Origin: Thermoflexus hugenholtzii JAD2
Lineage (GTDB): Bacteria > Chloroflexota > Anaerolineae > Thermoflexales > Thermoflexaceae
NCBI RefSeq assembly: GCF_900187885.1
Contig: NZ_FYEK01000041.1
Span: forward strand, 1-39,922
Direction: 5' to 3'
DNA length: 39,922 nt
In this document: positions 7,406 through 15,226 of the stretch, in pieces
How positions within the stretch are numbered: the first letter of the stretch is position 1
Layout: every line of letters starts with the position of its first letter
Notes under the pieces: model-generated
Seen by the model: the letters and a program-made list of their open reading frames with translations, nothing else
Databases searched by the model: none
Told to the model about the DNA's origin: nothing
Translations under genes and position numbers: made by a program

Positions 7406-9634
7406 TCATCCGCCCGGTCGTCCGGCGGGCTCCATCACCGGCCAAGCCCGGAGGGCGCCATCGCTTCCCAGCGAGAGCAACCATCGGCCGTCCGGGGACC
7501 ACCGGATCTCAATGATGTCGCTGCCGTGATGGAGATGGGCGAGGCGCTCCCCCGTCCCTCCATCGATCACCTCCACCGCTCGTCCGATGTCGGGACCGCC
7601 TCGCGCTCCGGAGGGCCGGGCGATGAGCATGCGGCTCAGATCGAAGACCTCGGAGCCGGTCCGGGGGAAGCGACGGGCGCTTCGCTCCCCTGTTTCGACA
7701 TCCCGGATCGACAGCTCGGAGGTCCCGGGCAGGACGGTCACCAGGCGCCGGGCGTCGAGCCATCCCACCAGCTCGTGCTCGGCCAAGCGGAGGGTCTCGG
7801 CGCCGCGGCGCCGATCGATCACCCGCACCGCGCTGGCCCCGGCCTCCAGGGACGGCATCTCCTCCACCGCCACCCACTCTCCCTCCGGGCTGAAGGCGAT
7901 GAGCGGCCGGGCGTAGGTCGTGCGAACGGAGACGCTCCGGCCCACGGGTTCCCAGCGTCCCTCAGATCCCCGACGCCAGATCTGGATCAGGCCGGGCTCC
8001 AGGCTTGAGCTTCCGCTGGCGACCCCGCTGGCGGCGGCCAGGGCCTGGCCGTCCGGGGCCCAGACCACGAGATGGATCTCCTGCCCCGATGGGAAGCCTT
8101 CCAGCACCGCCTCCTCCGTGCCCTCCGGGAGGCGCACGACGCGCACCCGTGCTCCGTCCCCATAAGCGAGCATCCGCCCGTCCGCCGAGAAGGCGGCCCC
8201 TTGCGGACCCCGTCGGCCGCCCGGCAGGACACGTCGGAGCTGGCCGGTCTCGCGCTCCAGCAGGTGGCTGATGTCCTCCTCCGGGTTGGCGACCAGGACC
8301 CGGGCGCCATCCGGGCTGAGGACCGGGTGACGCCACGGCGGGCTCAGGCGACGGACCGGCGTGGCGGAGGGGGCGACCGCCCAGATCGCCGCGCCACCGT
8401 GGCGCAGATTCGCCGCCACATAGCGCCCATCCAGGGACATCATCAGCGGCGGCATCGCATCCTCCGTGGACAGCCGTCCCAGGGCCTCCTCCGCTCCCTG
8501 CGTGTAACGCCACGCCGTCAGGATCCCATCTTCGTACAGGATGCGCAGCGTATCGTCTGCGAAGGCCCCGGCGAGGGGCTCTGGATCCCCGGGGCCCACC
8601 GGCCGCGCCCCCAGGCGACGACCGGAGCCCAGCGCCCAAACCTGAGTGGGCATCGGCGGCGGGGGCGCGCCGCTTCCCAACCCGTGGGAGCCCAGAGCCG
8701 CCAGCCGCTCCCCCGAGGCGTCATAGAAGAGGGTCTCGCGGGGGACGTCCAGGGCTGGAAAGCCGCTCACCGGATCCCCCCGCAGGCGAGCGACCACCTG
8801 GCCGCTGGAGCTATCCAGGAGGAGCACCCCCTGGGAGGCTGGAACCGCCAGCTGTCGCCCGTCCGGGGACCCAGCGAGGGTCCAGGCCGAGAGGCATTGC
8901 TCGCCGACCCTTAGCGCCCAGCGGACCGCGCCGCTCTGAACGTCGAGGAAGCGTGGGCAGGGGGGCTGTAGTGCGGCGAGCAACACGCCCCGTCCATCCC
9001 CGGACCAGTAGGGCGAAGGGAGGACGCCGGGGGAGATCCGGGAATCCGGCACCTCCCGGACCGTCCCGGTCTCCCAGTGGATCAGGGTGATGGGATCCCC
9101 TCGATTGGGCCCGATGCACTGGACTGCGGTCCACTCCCCGTCCGGCGACCAGTCCAGGCCGCACCACTGGGCGTTCGGTGCCAGAGGGGTGAGGAAGCGG
9201 GTGCTCCCATCCGTCAGGGAAAGTCGGACGACGGCTCCGCTCTCCAGCACCGCAGCCGCCCACCGCCCGCGCGAATCGATCCCCATGGCCCGCAGCGGGG
9301 CCGGGAGGGGCGTGAACCATTCCTCCCGAAGATCCGGGATGCGGACGCGGGAGACGCCCACGCTCCAGCCCAGGATCAGAGACTGCGCGTCGGGGGTGAA
9401 GCGCGCGGCCCGCAATCCGCCGCGTCCGATCCACACAGGTTCCCCGAACCGGATCCGGATCGTAGGAGTAGGAATCGGAGACGGAGTGGCGAGCGGCGCG
9501 GGCATCCGGGTTTCCACTGGGGTTTCCGGCAGGGGTGTGGAAGGAGAAGGAGGTGAAGGTAGCGCCCTGCAACCGGAAAGCAGGATGAGAAAGAAGAGGA
9601 AGCGCCCCCGCCACGCGGTTCGAAAGCCCGACAT
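7406..9634 (-). CDS. Beta-propeller (WD40/TolB-like) lipoprotein
   Basis: This 742-aa protein carries a type II signal peptide: FLFFLILLSGC with a clean LSGC lipobox. A proline/threonine-rich linker of about 45 residues leads into roughly 650 residues of propeller blades. These repeat motifs such as DWSPDGEWTAVQC, AGSPDGRQLAVP, FSADGRMLAYGD, WAPDGQALAAAS and RWSPDGRWLLSLG. The number of blades (more than ten) suggests two propellers. It should sit on the outer face of the membrane as a binding or scaffold protein. No enzyme motif was recognised. GGAGGGGGG precedes the start. It is the first gene of a two-gene minus-strand unit with the frameshifted lipoprotein gene. Confidence 0.82.
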   Translation of the reverse strand: MSGFRTAWRGRFLFFLILLSGCRALPSPPSPSTPLPETPVETRMPAPLATPSPIPTPTIRIRFGEPVWIGRGGLRAARFTPDAQSLILGWSVGVSRVRIPDLREEWFTPLPAPLRAMGIDSRGRWAAAVLESGAVVRLSLTDGSTRFLTPLAPNAQWCGLDWSPDGEWTAVQCIGPNRGDPITLIHWETGTVREVPDSRISPGVLPSPYWSGDGRGVLLAALQPPCPRFLDVQSGAVRWALRVGEQCLSAWTLAGSPDGRQLAVPASQGVLLLDSSSGQVVARLRGDPVSGFPALDVPRETLFYDASGERLAALGSHGLGSGAPPPPMPTQVWALGSGRRLGARPVGPGDPEPLAGAFADDTLRILYEDGILTAWRYTQGAEEALGRLSTEDAMPPLMMSLDGRYVAANLRHGGAAIWAVAPSATPVRRLSPPWRHPVLSPDGARVLVANPEEDISHLLERETGQLRRVLPGGRRGPQGAAFSADGRMLAYGDGARVRVVRLPEGTEEAVLEGFPSGQEIHLVVWAPDGQALAAASGVASGSSSLEPGLIQIWRRGSEGRWEPVGRSVSVRTTYARPLIAFSPEGEWVAVEEMPSLEAGASAVRVIDRRRGAETLRLAEHELVGWLDARRLVTVLPGTSELSIRDVETGERSARRFPRTGSEVFDLSRMLIARPSGARGGPDIGRAVEVIDGGTGERLAHLHHGSDIIEIRWSPDGRWLLSLGSDGALRAWPVMEPAGRPGG

Positions 9635-9819
9635 CTTGGCCCCCCTCCGGCGGAACAGATCTTTCCACGCGGTTTGCCGGCTCTATTTTAGCGTTTATGG
9701 GAGTTTTGGCCTTCCCGCAGCCATGGATCCGGGCGGGTCCGTGAGAGTTGGCCGCTCGCACGAATCAGGGCAAAATGGAAGAGCTCGGCTTCTCTTTAAC
9801 TACGTGAGGAGGAGATCCG
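9635..9819. promoter_or_regulatory. Divergent intergenic region, probable promoters both ways
   Basis: This 185-bp gap separates divergent genes and is AT-richer than its surroundings. On the minus strand TAAAAT (plus 9685-9690) is a plausible -10 for the lipoprotein operon, but no good -35 is seen. On the plus side no convincing box pair was found before the small gene, although TTTAACT near 9795-9801 could act as a -10. No terminator is expected or seen. Confidence 0.35.
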
Positions 9820-10128
9820 GTGAGCGAATTCGGATCCTCCCTTCCGCCGGAGGAGCTCCGGCGTCTGGCGGAGCGGTTGAGAGCGCTCTCGGAGGACGAG
9901 CGGGCGCTGCTGCTGGCCCTGGTGGAGCTGGATCATGAGACAGGCGCCCCCCTGTCCCCGGAGATGCGGGAGCTCCTCCAGGCTCTGGCTGCCTCCTTGG
10001 AGGACTATGATCCAGAAGAGATCCGCGCCGCCATCCGCCGCGTGGTCCGAAGCCCATCCCAGCACCCCTCCGGATCGTGGCCCGGCGAGCTGCGCCGTCT
10101 TCTGCGCCATCACCTGAAAGGACGTTAG
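9820..10128 (+). CDS. Small acidic helical protein of unknown function
   Basis: The 102-aa product starts at GTG 9820, 7 nt after GAGGAGGAG. It is rich in Leu, Glu, Arg and Ala and predicted to be mostly helical (PEELRRLAERLRALSEDERALLLALVEL). There is no signal peptide, membrane segment or metal motif. The N-terminal heptad-like Leu/Arg/Glu pattern could give a coiled coil or helical hairpin. It stands alone between the lipoprotein operon and the glyA-gcvT promoter. I do not recognise a family. Confidence 0.6.
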   Translation: MSEFGSSLPPEELRRLAERLRALSEDERALLLALVELDHETGAPLSPEMRELLQALAASLEDYDPEEIRAAIRRVVRSPSQHPSGSWPGELRRLLRHHLKGR

Positions 10129-10291
10129 TTGCGCTTCCCCGGGCGGAGCGGGGGCCGCCCCCGGAGCCATCGCCCACTCACGAGCCCGCTGAGCCGTTCC
10201 GGCATGGGGCGCCTCCCGGGAAAGTTTTTCCCATTCGATATACCCGCTCATCCCCCAAAAGGTGGGGGGGCCAGTCCTCTGTCCGCCCGCC
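10129..10291 (+). other. Intergenic stretch with hairpins before glyA-gcvT
   Basis: A GC-rich hairpin (CGGGGG, CCG, CCCCCG) lies about 20 nt after the small gene and could end its transcript, although no T-run follows. Further on, GGGAAA-GTT-TTTCCC (about 10219-10233) forms a perfect 6-bp stem. No gene is supported here. Confidence 0.3.
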
Positions 10292-10320
10292 TTGACGCGC
10301 CCTTTTCCCCCCACTAAGAT
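10292..10320 (+). promoter_or_regulatory. Promoter for glyA-gcvT fusion gene
   Basis: TTGACG (10292-10297) and TAAGAT (10315-10320) are spaced by exactly 17 bp, close to the sigma-70 consensus. The predicted start near 10327 gives a short leader of about 35 nt, leaving no room for a riboswitch. Confidence 0.75.
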
Positions 10321-10362
10321 AAAAGCGAACCACCCCTTGTGAGATCAGCGAAGGAGAAGCCT

Positions 10363-13300
10363 ATGTCGGATTTCCTGTTCCGGGGTTCACTGGCGGAAGT
10401 GGATCCGGACGTGGCCGCCCTGATCCGCTACGAGCACGAGCGCCAGATCCGCAAGCTCATCCTCATCCCCTCCGAGTCCTACGCCCCGGCGGCCGTCCGT
10501 GAGGCCCTGGGCTCCGTGTTCCAGAACCTCTACGCCGAAGGCTACCCCCACGAGCGCACCCGAACCCAGACGGAAGCCGAGCTGCTGGATTACGAGGATC
10601 AGCTGGGGTTCTACCGGCGATACAGCGACCAGCGGTATTACAAGGGCGTGGAATACGCGGACATTGTGGAGGCCCTGGCCCGGCGGCGCTGTGCTGAAGC
10701 CTTCGCCACCCCGGAGATCCCTCCCGAGCGCATCTTCGTCAACGTCCAGCCCCTCTCCGGCGCCCCGGCCAACAACGCCGTCTACGAAGCCCTCCTCCAG
10801 CCGGGGGATACGGTGATGGGCATGTCCCTCGTCCACGGCGGCCACCTCACCCACGGCTCCCCGGTCAACCGCTCGGGCAAGCACTACCGCATCGTCTGGT
10901 ATACGGTGGATCCCCAGACGGAGCGCCTGGATTACGATCAGATCCGTGAACTGGCCCGGCAACACCGGCCGAAGATGATCATCGCCGGCTACACCTCCTA
11001 CCCCTGGGCGCCGGACTGGAAGCGCTTCCGGGAGATCGCCGATGAGGTGGGGGCGTATCTGCTGGCCGACATCGCCCACACCGCCGGGATGGTCATCGCC
11101 GGGGCCTATCCGAACCCCCTGGGCTATGCCCACGTGATCACCTTCACCACCCACAAGACCATCATGGGCCCCCGCGGGGCCTGCATCCTGACCACGGACC
11201 CGGACCTGGCGAAGAAGATCGATCGCGCGGTCTTCCCGGGGGAGCAGGGCGGACCCCATGTGAACGTCTTCGCCGCCCTGGCGGTGGCCTTCAAACTGGC
11301 CCGCACCCCTCAGTTCCGCGAGCTGCAGCATCAGATCGTGCGCAACGCCCAGGCCATGGCCCGGCGCCTGGCTGAGCGCGGCCTCCGCATCCCCTACGGC
11401 GGCACCAACACCCACCTGCTCCTGGTGGACTGCAAGTCGGTGCGCGGCCCGGATGGGACGCCGCTCATGGGCGACCCGGCGGCCCGGGTGCTGGACCTGG
11501 CCGGGATCGTGGTCAACCGCAACACCATCCCCGGCGACACGGGGGCGGGAGCCGCCAGCGGCATCCGCCTGGGGACCCCCTGGATCACCCAGCGGGGGTT
11601 CCGGGAGCCGGAGGTCGAGGCCCTGGCGGACATCATCGCCGACGTGCTGTGGGCCTGTAAGCCCCACCGCTACTACGTGGGCCGGGACCTGGTCTACCGG
11701 ACCAAGGTAGAGTTCGACGTCCTGGAGGAAGCGAAACTGCGAGTCGCCGAGCTCGCCGCCCGGGCCGGGGCGGATGTGGAGCTCCCCCGAAGCGGCTACC
11801 CTCATTACTGGTTCATCACCGATCGCCTCCCCGCGGCGGATGGAATGGCCGTGCTGGAGATCCGGGGCGACCGGGCGGCCGAGTTCCTGGACGCGGCCCT
11901 CACCCAGCGGGCGGTCGGGCTCCCGGTCGGCGAGGGAGCGCCCACTTTCCTGATGGAGGCCGACGGCCGGATCATGAGCCCGGCCTACGTGATCCGCGAC
12001 GCGCCCGACAATTTCCGGCTGGTGGTGCCCGAGGAGCGGGCCGGGCGCGTCGCCGCATGGCTGCGGGATCTTTCGGACGGCTACGTCCGTTTCGATGAGG
12101 ACGTCTGGGCCAAGCTCCCCGGCCCCCTGCGGGTGCGGGAGATCCCGGCGGAAGACCCCCGGGCCGTCTCCGCCCGGGCCCAGGCCCGGTTCCCGACGGA
12201 CCTGAGCGACGAGGCCGCCGTGGCCATCCACAAGCCCTTCTTCATCGGCCATCGGGCCGTCGATGCGGTCCACCGCCATCGCCTGACGCCGTTGCCGGAC
12301 TTCTCCTACGCCGAGCCGGAGGGCGTGCCCCTTAAGCGGACCTCCCTTTATGAGCTGCACCGGGAACTGGGCGCGAAGATGATCCCCTTCGCCGGCTGGG
12401 AGATGCCGGTCTGGTATACCAGCGTGGGCGAGGAACACCGGGCGGTTCGCACCGCCGCCGGCCTCTTCGACGTCTCCCACATGGGCGTGCTGGAGGTCCA
12501 GGGGCCCGGCGCCCGCGCTTTCCTGGAGCGGGTGACCACCAACGATGTGATGTCCCTCCGGGTCGGGGAATCCCAGTATACCTACCTGCTGGACCCCGAG
12601 GGCCACGTGCTGGACGATCTGATCATCTACGCGCTGGCGCCGGACCGCTACATGCTGGTGGTCAACGCGGCCAACAACGATCGGGACTGGGCCTGGCTGA
12701 ACGCCGTAGCGCGAGGGGAGGTCCAGATCGATCGGGAGCGCCCCTGGGCGATGCTCACCGATGAGGTGATCCTGCGGGATCTCCGGGATCGCCGCTGGGG
12801 GGATGATTGTCGCGTGGACCTCGCCCTTCAGGGTCCCCAGTCCCTGAAGATCCTCCAGTCCCTAGCTGATGGCCGGACCGGGGAGCGCCTGGCGGCGCTG
12901 CAGCGGGGGCAGGTCCTGCGCGCGGAGATCCAGGGCTTCGACCTCATCATCTCCCGCACCGGCTACACCGGTGAGCGCATCGGTTATGAGCTGTTCGTCC
13001 ACCCGGACCGGGCGCCGGCCCTCTTCGAGCGCTTGCTGGACGCCGGCAAGCCCTTCGGCCTTCGGCCGTGCGGCCTAGGGGCTCGCGACAGCACCCGCAC
13101 CGAGGCCGGCCTCCCGCTCTACGGTCACGAGCTGGCTGGCCCCTTCGATCTCACCCCCGGCGACGCCGGCTTCGCCTCCTTCGTCAAGCTCTACAAGCCG
13201 TTCTTCATCGGACGGAAGGCCTACATGGCCCGTGAGGCGAAGCGGACGATGGAGGTGGCGCGCTTCCGGATCTCCGAGAAGGGGGTCCGGCTGCCGAAGC

Positions 13301-13536
13301 TGGGGGATGCGGTGGTGGATCGGCGGGGGCGGGTGATCGGCTACGTCACCAGCTGCGCGATGGACACGGAGGGGCTCCTCACCGGCATGGCCTGGATCGA
13401 GCGGAGCCATCAGGCGGAGGGGACACCCATCGGGATCATTGTGGGAAGCGGAAACCTGCCCGAGCGGCCGAAGATCGGTGATCGGCTGACCGTGCCCATC
13501 CCCGCTCAGGTGGTGAGCCGCTTCATGAGCCGCTGA
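10363..13536 (+). CDS. glyA-gcvT: Fused serine hydroxymethyltransferase / aminomethyltransferase (SHMT-GcvT)
   Basis: This is one uninterrupted 1057-aa reading frame. The ATG at 10363 is preceded by GAAGGAGAAG; an earlier in-frame ATG at 10339 lacks a site. Residues 1-460 are SHMT (serine + THF to glycine + methylene-THF), with PLP-binding Lys265 in FTTHKTIMGPRGA. Residues about 657-1057 are a full GcvT, the T-protein of glycine cleavage (PFAGWEMPVWY, catalytic-type Asp pair 751-752 in GHVLDDLIIY, GYTGERIGYELF). Residues about 490-640 form a third part that resembles GcvT itself (MAVLEIRGDRAAEFL against MGVLEVQGPGARAFL) but has SP in place of the catalytic DD. Both complete enzymes act on glycine/THF one-carbon flux, so fusion could channel methylene-THF. 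No gcvH or gcvP lies in this window. Confidence 0.93.
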   Translation: MSDFLFRGSLAEVDPDVAALIRYEHERQIRKLILIPSESYAPAAVREALGSVFQNLYAEGYPHERTRTQTEAELLDYEDQLGFYRRYSDQRYYKGVEYADIVEALARRRCAEAFATPEIPPERIFVNVQPLSGAPANNAVYEALLQPGDTVMGMSLVHGGHLTHGSPVNRSGKHYRIVWYTVDPQTERLDYDQIRELARQHRPKMIIAGYTSYPWAPDWKRFREIADEVGAYLLADIAHTAGMVIAGAYPNPLGYAHVITFTTHKTIMGPRGACILTTDPDLAKKIDRAVFPGEQGGPHVNVFAALAVAFKLARTPQFRELQHQIVRNAQAMARRLAERGLRIPYGGTNTHLLLVDCKSVRGPDGTPLMGDPAARVLDLAGIVVNRNTIPGDTGAGAASGIRLGTPWITQRGFREPEVEALADIIADVLWACKPHRYYVGRDLVYRTKVEFDVLEEAKLRVAELAARAGADVELPRSGYPHYWFITDRLPAADGMAVLEIRGDRAAEFLDAALTQRAVGLPVGEGAPTFLMEADGRIMSPAYVIRDAPDNFRLVVPEERAGRVAAWLRDLSDGYVRFDEDVWAKLPGPLRVREIPAEDPRAVSARAQARFPTDLSDEAAVAIHKPFFIGHRAVDAVHRHRLTPLPDFSYAEPEGVPLKRTSLYELHRELGAKMIPFAGWEMPVWYTSVGEEHRAVRTAAGLFDVSHMGVLEVQGPGARAFLERVTTNDVMSLRVGESQYTYLLDPEGHVLDDLIIYALAPDRYMLVVNAANNDRDWAWLNAVARGEVQIDRERPWAMLTDEVILRDLRDRRWGDDCRVDLALQGPQSLKILQSLADGRTGERLAALQRGQVLRAEIQGFDLIISRTGYTGERIGYELFVHPDRAPALFERLLDAGKPFGLRPCGLGARDSTRTEAGLPLYGHELAGPFDLTPGDAGFASFVKLYKPFFIGRKAYMAREAKRTMEVARFRISEKGVRLPKLGDAVVDRRGRVIGYVTSCAMDTEGLLTGMAWIERSHQAEGTPIGIIVGSGNLPERPKIGDRLTVPIPAQVVSRFMSR

Positions 13537-13548
13537 GGAGACAGTCGG

Positions 13549-14337
13549 ATGCCTTCGCCGTTCCCGGGCATGGATCCGTATCTCGAGCATCCGGCCCTGT
13601 GGCCGGGGCTTCACAGCCGGCTGATCGTGGGATTGGCCGATCATCTGGGACCGATCCTGCGCCCCCGCTACTACGTGGAGGTGGAGGAGCGGGTGTATCT
13701 GCTCACTTCGGAAGGCGGCGCTTTCCCCTTCCCGGCCCGGTCTGATGTGGCGGTTGCGGCCCCCTCGGGTTTACCGTCCTCCCCCGGGTCGATCCCCATC
13801 CCAGCCGGCGGGGCGCGCGTGGTGACACTTCCGATGCCGGAGGAAGTACGCGAACGCTATCTCGTGGTGCGGGAGGCGGGGACCCATCAGGTGGTGACCT
13901 GGCTGGAGATCCTCTCCCCGGCCAACAAGGCCCCCGGGGAGGGCCAACGGGTTTATCTCCAAAAGCGGGAGGAGATCCTTCGAAGCCGGGTGCATCTGGT
14001 GGAGATCGACTTGCTGCGGGCGGGGGAGCCGATGCCGGTGATGGGGGACGGACGGGACGGCCACTACCGCATCCTGATCAGCCGCTGGGAACAGCGCCCC
14101 CGCGCCCTCCTCTACGTCTTCACCCTCCGCGACTCCATCCCCACCTTCCGCCTCCCCCTCCTCCCCGGCGACGAGGAGCCGGAGGTGGACCTGGGGCGCC
14201 TGCTCCAAACCATCTATGAACGAGCTGCTTACGATTTGCGGGTTCGCTATGAAGAGGAACCCGTCCCGCCCCTCGAACCCCCCTTCGCCGAATGGGCCGC
14301 CGCCCTGCTCCGGGAGAGGGGACTGCGGACCCGCTGA
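13549..14337 (+). CDS. DUF4058 family protein (copy 1)
   Basis: The 262-aa protein starts MPSPFPGMDPYLE, the signature opening of DUF4058, a family common in cyanobacteria and Chloroflexi with no established function. A central LEILSPANKAPGEG and a VHLVEIDLLRAGEPMP segment are the best conserved parts; their E-x-K and EIDLLR pattern recalls PD-(D/E)XK-like cores such as Uma2, but this is only inference. It begins 12 bp after the glyA-gcvT stop, so it may share that transcript. It is a tandem paralogue of the next gene, with an almost identical 3' half. Confidence 0.85.
   Translation: MPSPFPGMDPYLEHPALWPGLHSRLIVGLADHLGPILRPRYYVEVEERVYLLTSEGGAFPFPARSDVAVAAPSGLPSSPGSIPIPAGGARVVTLPMPEEVRERYLVVREAGTHQVVTWLEILSPANKAPGEGQRVYLQKREEILRSRVHLVEIDLLRAGEPMPVMGDGRDGHYRILISRWEQRPRALLYVFTLRDSIPTFRLPLLPGDEEPEVDLGRLLQTIYERAAYDLRVRYEEEPVPPLEPPFAEWAAALLRERGLRTR
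13996..14317 (+). repeat. 322-bp direct repeat, copy A (DUF4058 3' half)
   Basis: This segment matches 14811-15132 at a constant offset of 815 bp with only four mismatches by my reading, all within 14090-14127. The upstream halves of the same genes are strongly diverged. The pattern fits recent gene conversion between tandem paralogues. Confidence 0.9.
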
Positions 14338-14369
14338 CCGCCGGGAAACGCCTGAAGGGGGATGGAACC

Positions 14370-15152
14370 ATGCCTTCGCCGTTCCCGGGCATGGACCCGT
14401 ATCTCGAGCATCCGGCCCTGTGGCCGGACGTGCACAACAGCCTGATCGCAGCGCTGCGGGATGAGTTGGCCCCGCGGCTGCGCCCGCGCTACATTGTGGC
14501 CATCGAGGAGCGTCTCTACCTCATCACCCCGGAGGGAGCGGGATGGCCGATCCGGGCCGACGTCGCCGTCGCCCCCACGTCGGAAGCCCTCCCGGAGTCT
14601 GGACGGCCCGGCCCCCTGATCCGGGGAGCGCGGGTGGTGGAAGTCCCCCTCCCGGAGATCCTGCGGGAGACCTATCTGGAGGTGCGGGCGGCCGGCACCG
14701 GGGAGGTCATCACCATGATGGAGATCCTCTCGCCCACCAACAAGCGACCGGGGGAGCCCCGCCGGCTCTACGAGCAGAAGCGAACGCTCTTGCTGGGCAG
14801 CCGGACCCACCTGGTGGAGATCGACTTGCTGCGGGCGGGGGAGCCGATGCCGGTGATGGGGGACGGACGGGACGGCCACTACCGCATCCTGATCAGCCGC
14901 TGGGAGCAACGCCCCCGCGCCCTGCTCTACGTCTTCACCGTCCGCGACTCCATCCCCACCTTCCGCCTCCCCCTCCTCCCCGGCGACGAGGAGCCGGAGG
15001 TGGACCTGGGGCGCCTGCTCCAAACCATCTATGAACGAGCTGCTTACGATTTGCGGGTTCGCTATGAAGAGGAACCCGTCCCGCCCCTCGAACCCCCCTT
15101 CGCCGAATGGGCCGCCGCCCTGCTCCGGGAGAAGGGATATCGGAGACGATAG
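14370..15152 (+). CDS. DUF4058 family protein (copy 2)
   Basis: This 260-aa protein is a tandem paralogue of the preceding gene. The ATG at 14370 follows AAGGGGGATGG; the frame is open further upstream but that part overlaps the first copy and has no family similarity. It shares MPSPFPGMDPYLEHPALWP at the N-terminus and about 107 nearly identical C-terminal residues. The middle (residues 20-145) is much more different, e.g. MMEILSPTNKRPGEP against LEILSPANKAPGEG. The gap between copies is 32 bp. Function unknown. Confidence 0.85.
   Translation: MPSPFPGMDPYLEHPALWPDVHNSLIAALRDELAPRLRPRYIVAIEERLYLITPEGAGWPIRADVAVAPTSEALPESGRPGPLIRGARVVEVPLPEILRETYLEVRAAGTGEVITMMEILSPTNKRPGEPRRLYEQKRTLLLGSRTHLVEIDLLRAGEPMPVMGDGRDGHYRILISRWEQRPRALLYVFTVRDSIPTFRLPLLPGDEEPEVDLGRLLQTIYERAAYDLRVRYEEEPVPPLEPPFAEWAAALLREKGYRRR
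14811..15132 (+). repeat. 322-bp direct repeat, copy B (DUF4058 3' half)
   Basis: Partner of the segment at 13996-14317. Homology stops abruptly at the 3' end near the two stop codons, where the genes differ (RERGLRTR against REKGYRRR). Confidence 0.9.
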
Positions 15153-15161
15153 CCCCGGGGA

Positions 15162-15179
15162 CGCAGGCGGCCGCCTGCG
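15162..15179. terminator. Perfect 9-bp palindrome after the DUF4058 genes
   Basis: CGCAGGCGG and CCGCCTGCG form an uninterrupted inverted repeat 10 bp after the second DUF4058 stop. No T-run follows, so rho-independent termination is unproven. An AT-rich patch (TTAACATTAACATT, 15196-15209) lies between it and fbp and may hold promoter elements for fbp. Confidence 0.35.
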
Positions 15180-15226
15180 GGCCCCGATGGGTTCCTTAAC
15201 ATTAACATTTCAATAGGGGGTGCGCG

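Noticed and set aside
10321..10362. Glycine riboswitch upstream of glyA-gcvT
   Set aside because: The predicted leader is only about 35 nt, far too short for a glycine aptamer.
10387..12606. 739-codon open frame on the minus strand opposite glyA-gcvT
   Set aside because: It mirrors the third-codon bias of a GC-rich gene; the plus-strand protein has clear SHMT and GcvT motifs and the antisense product has none.
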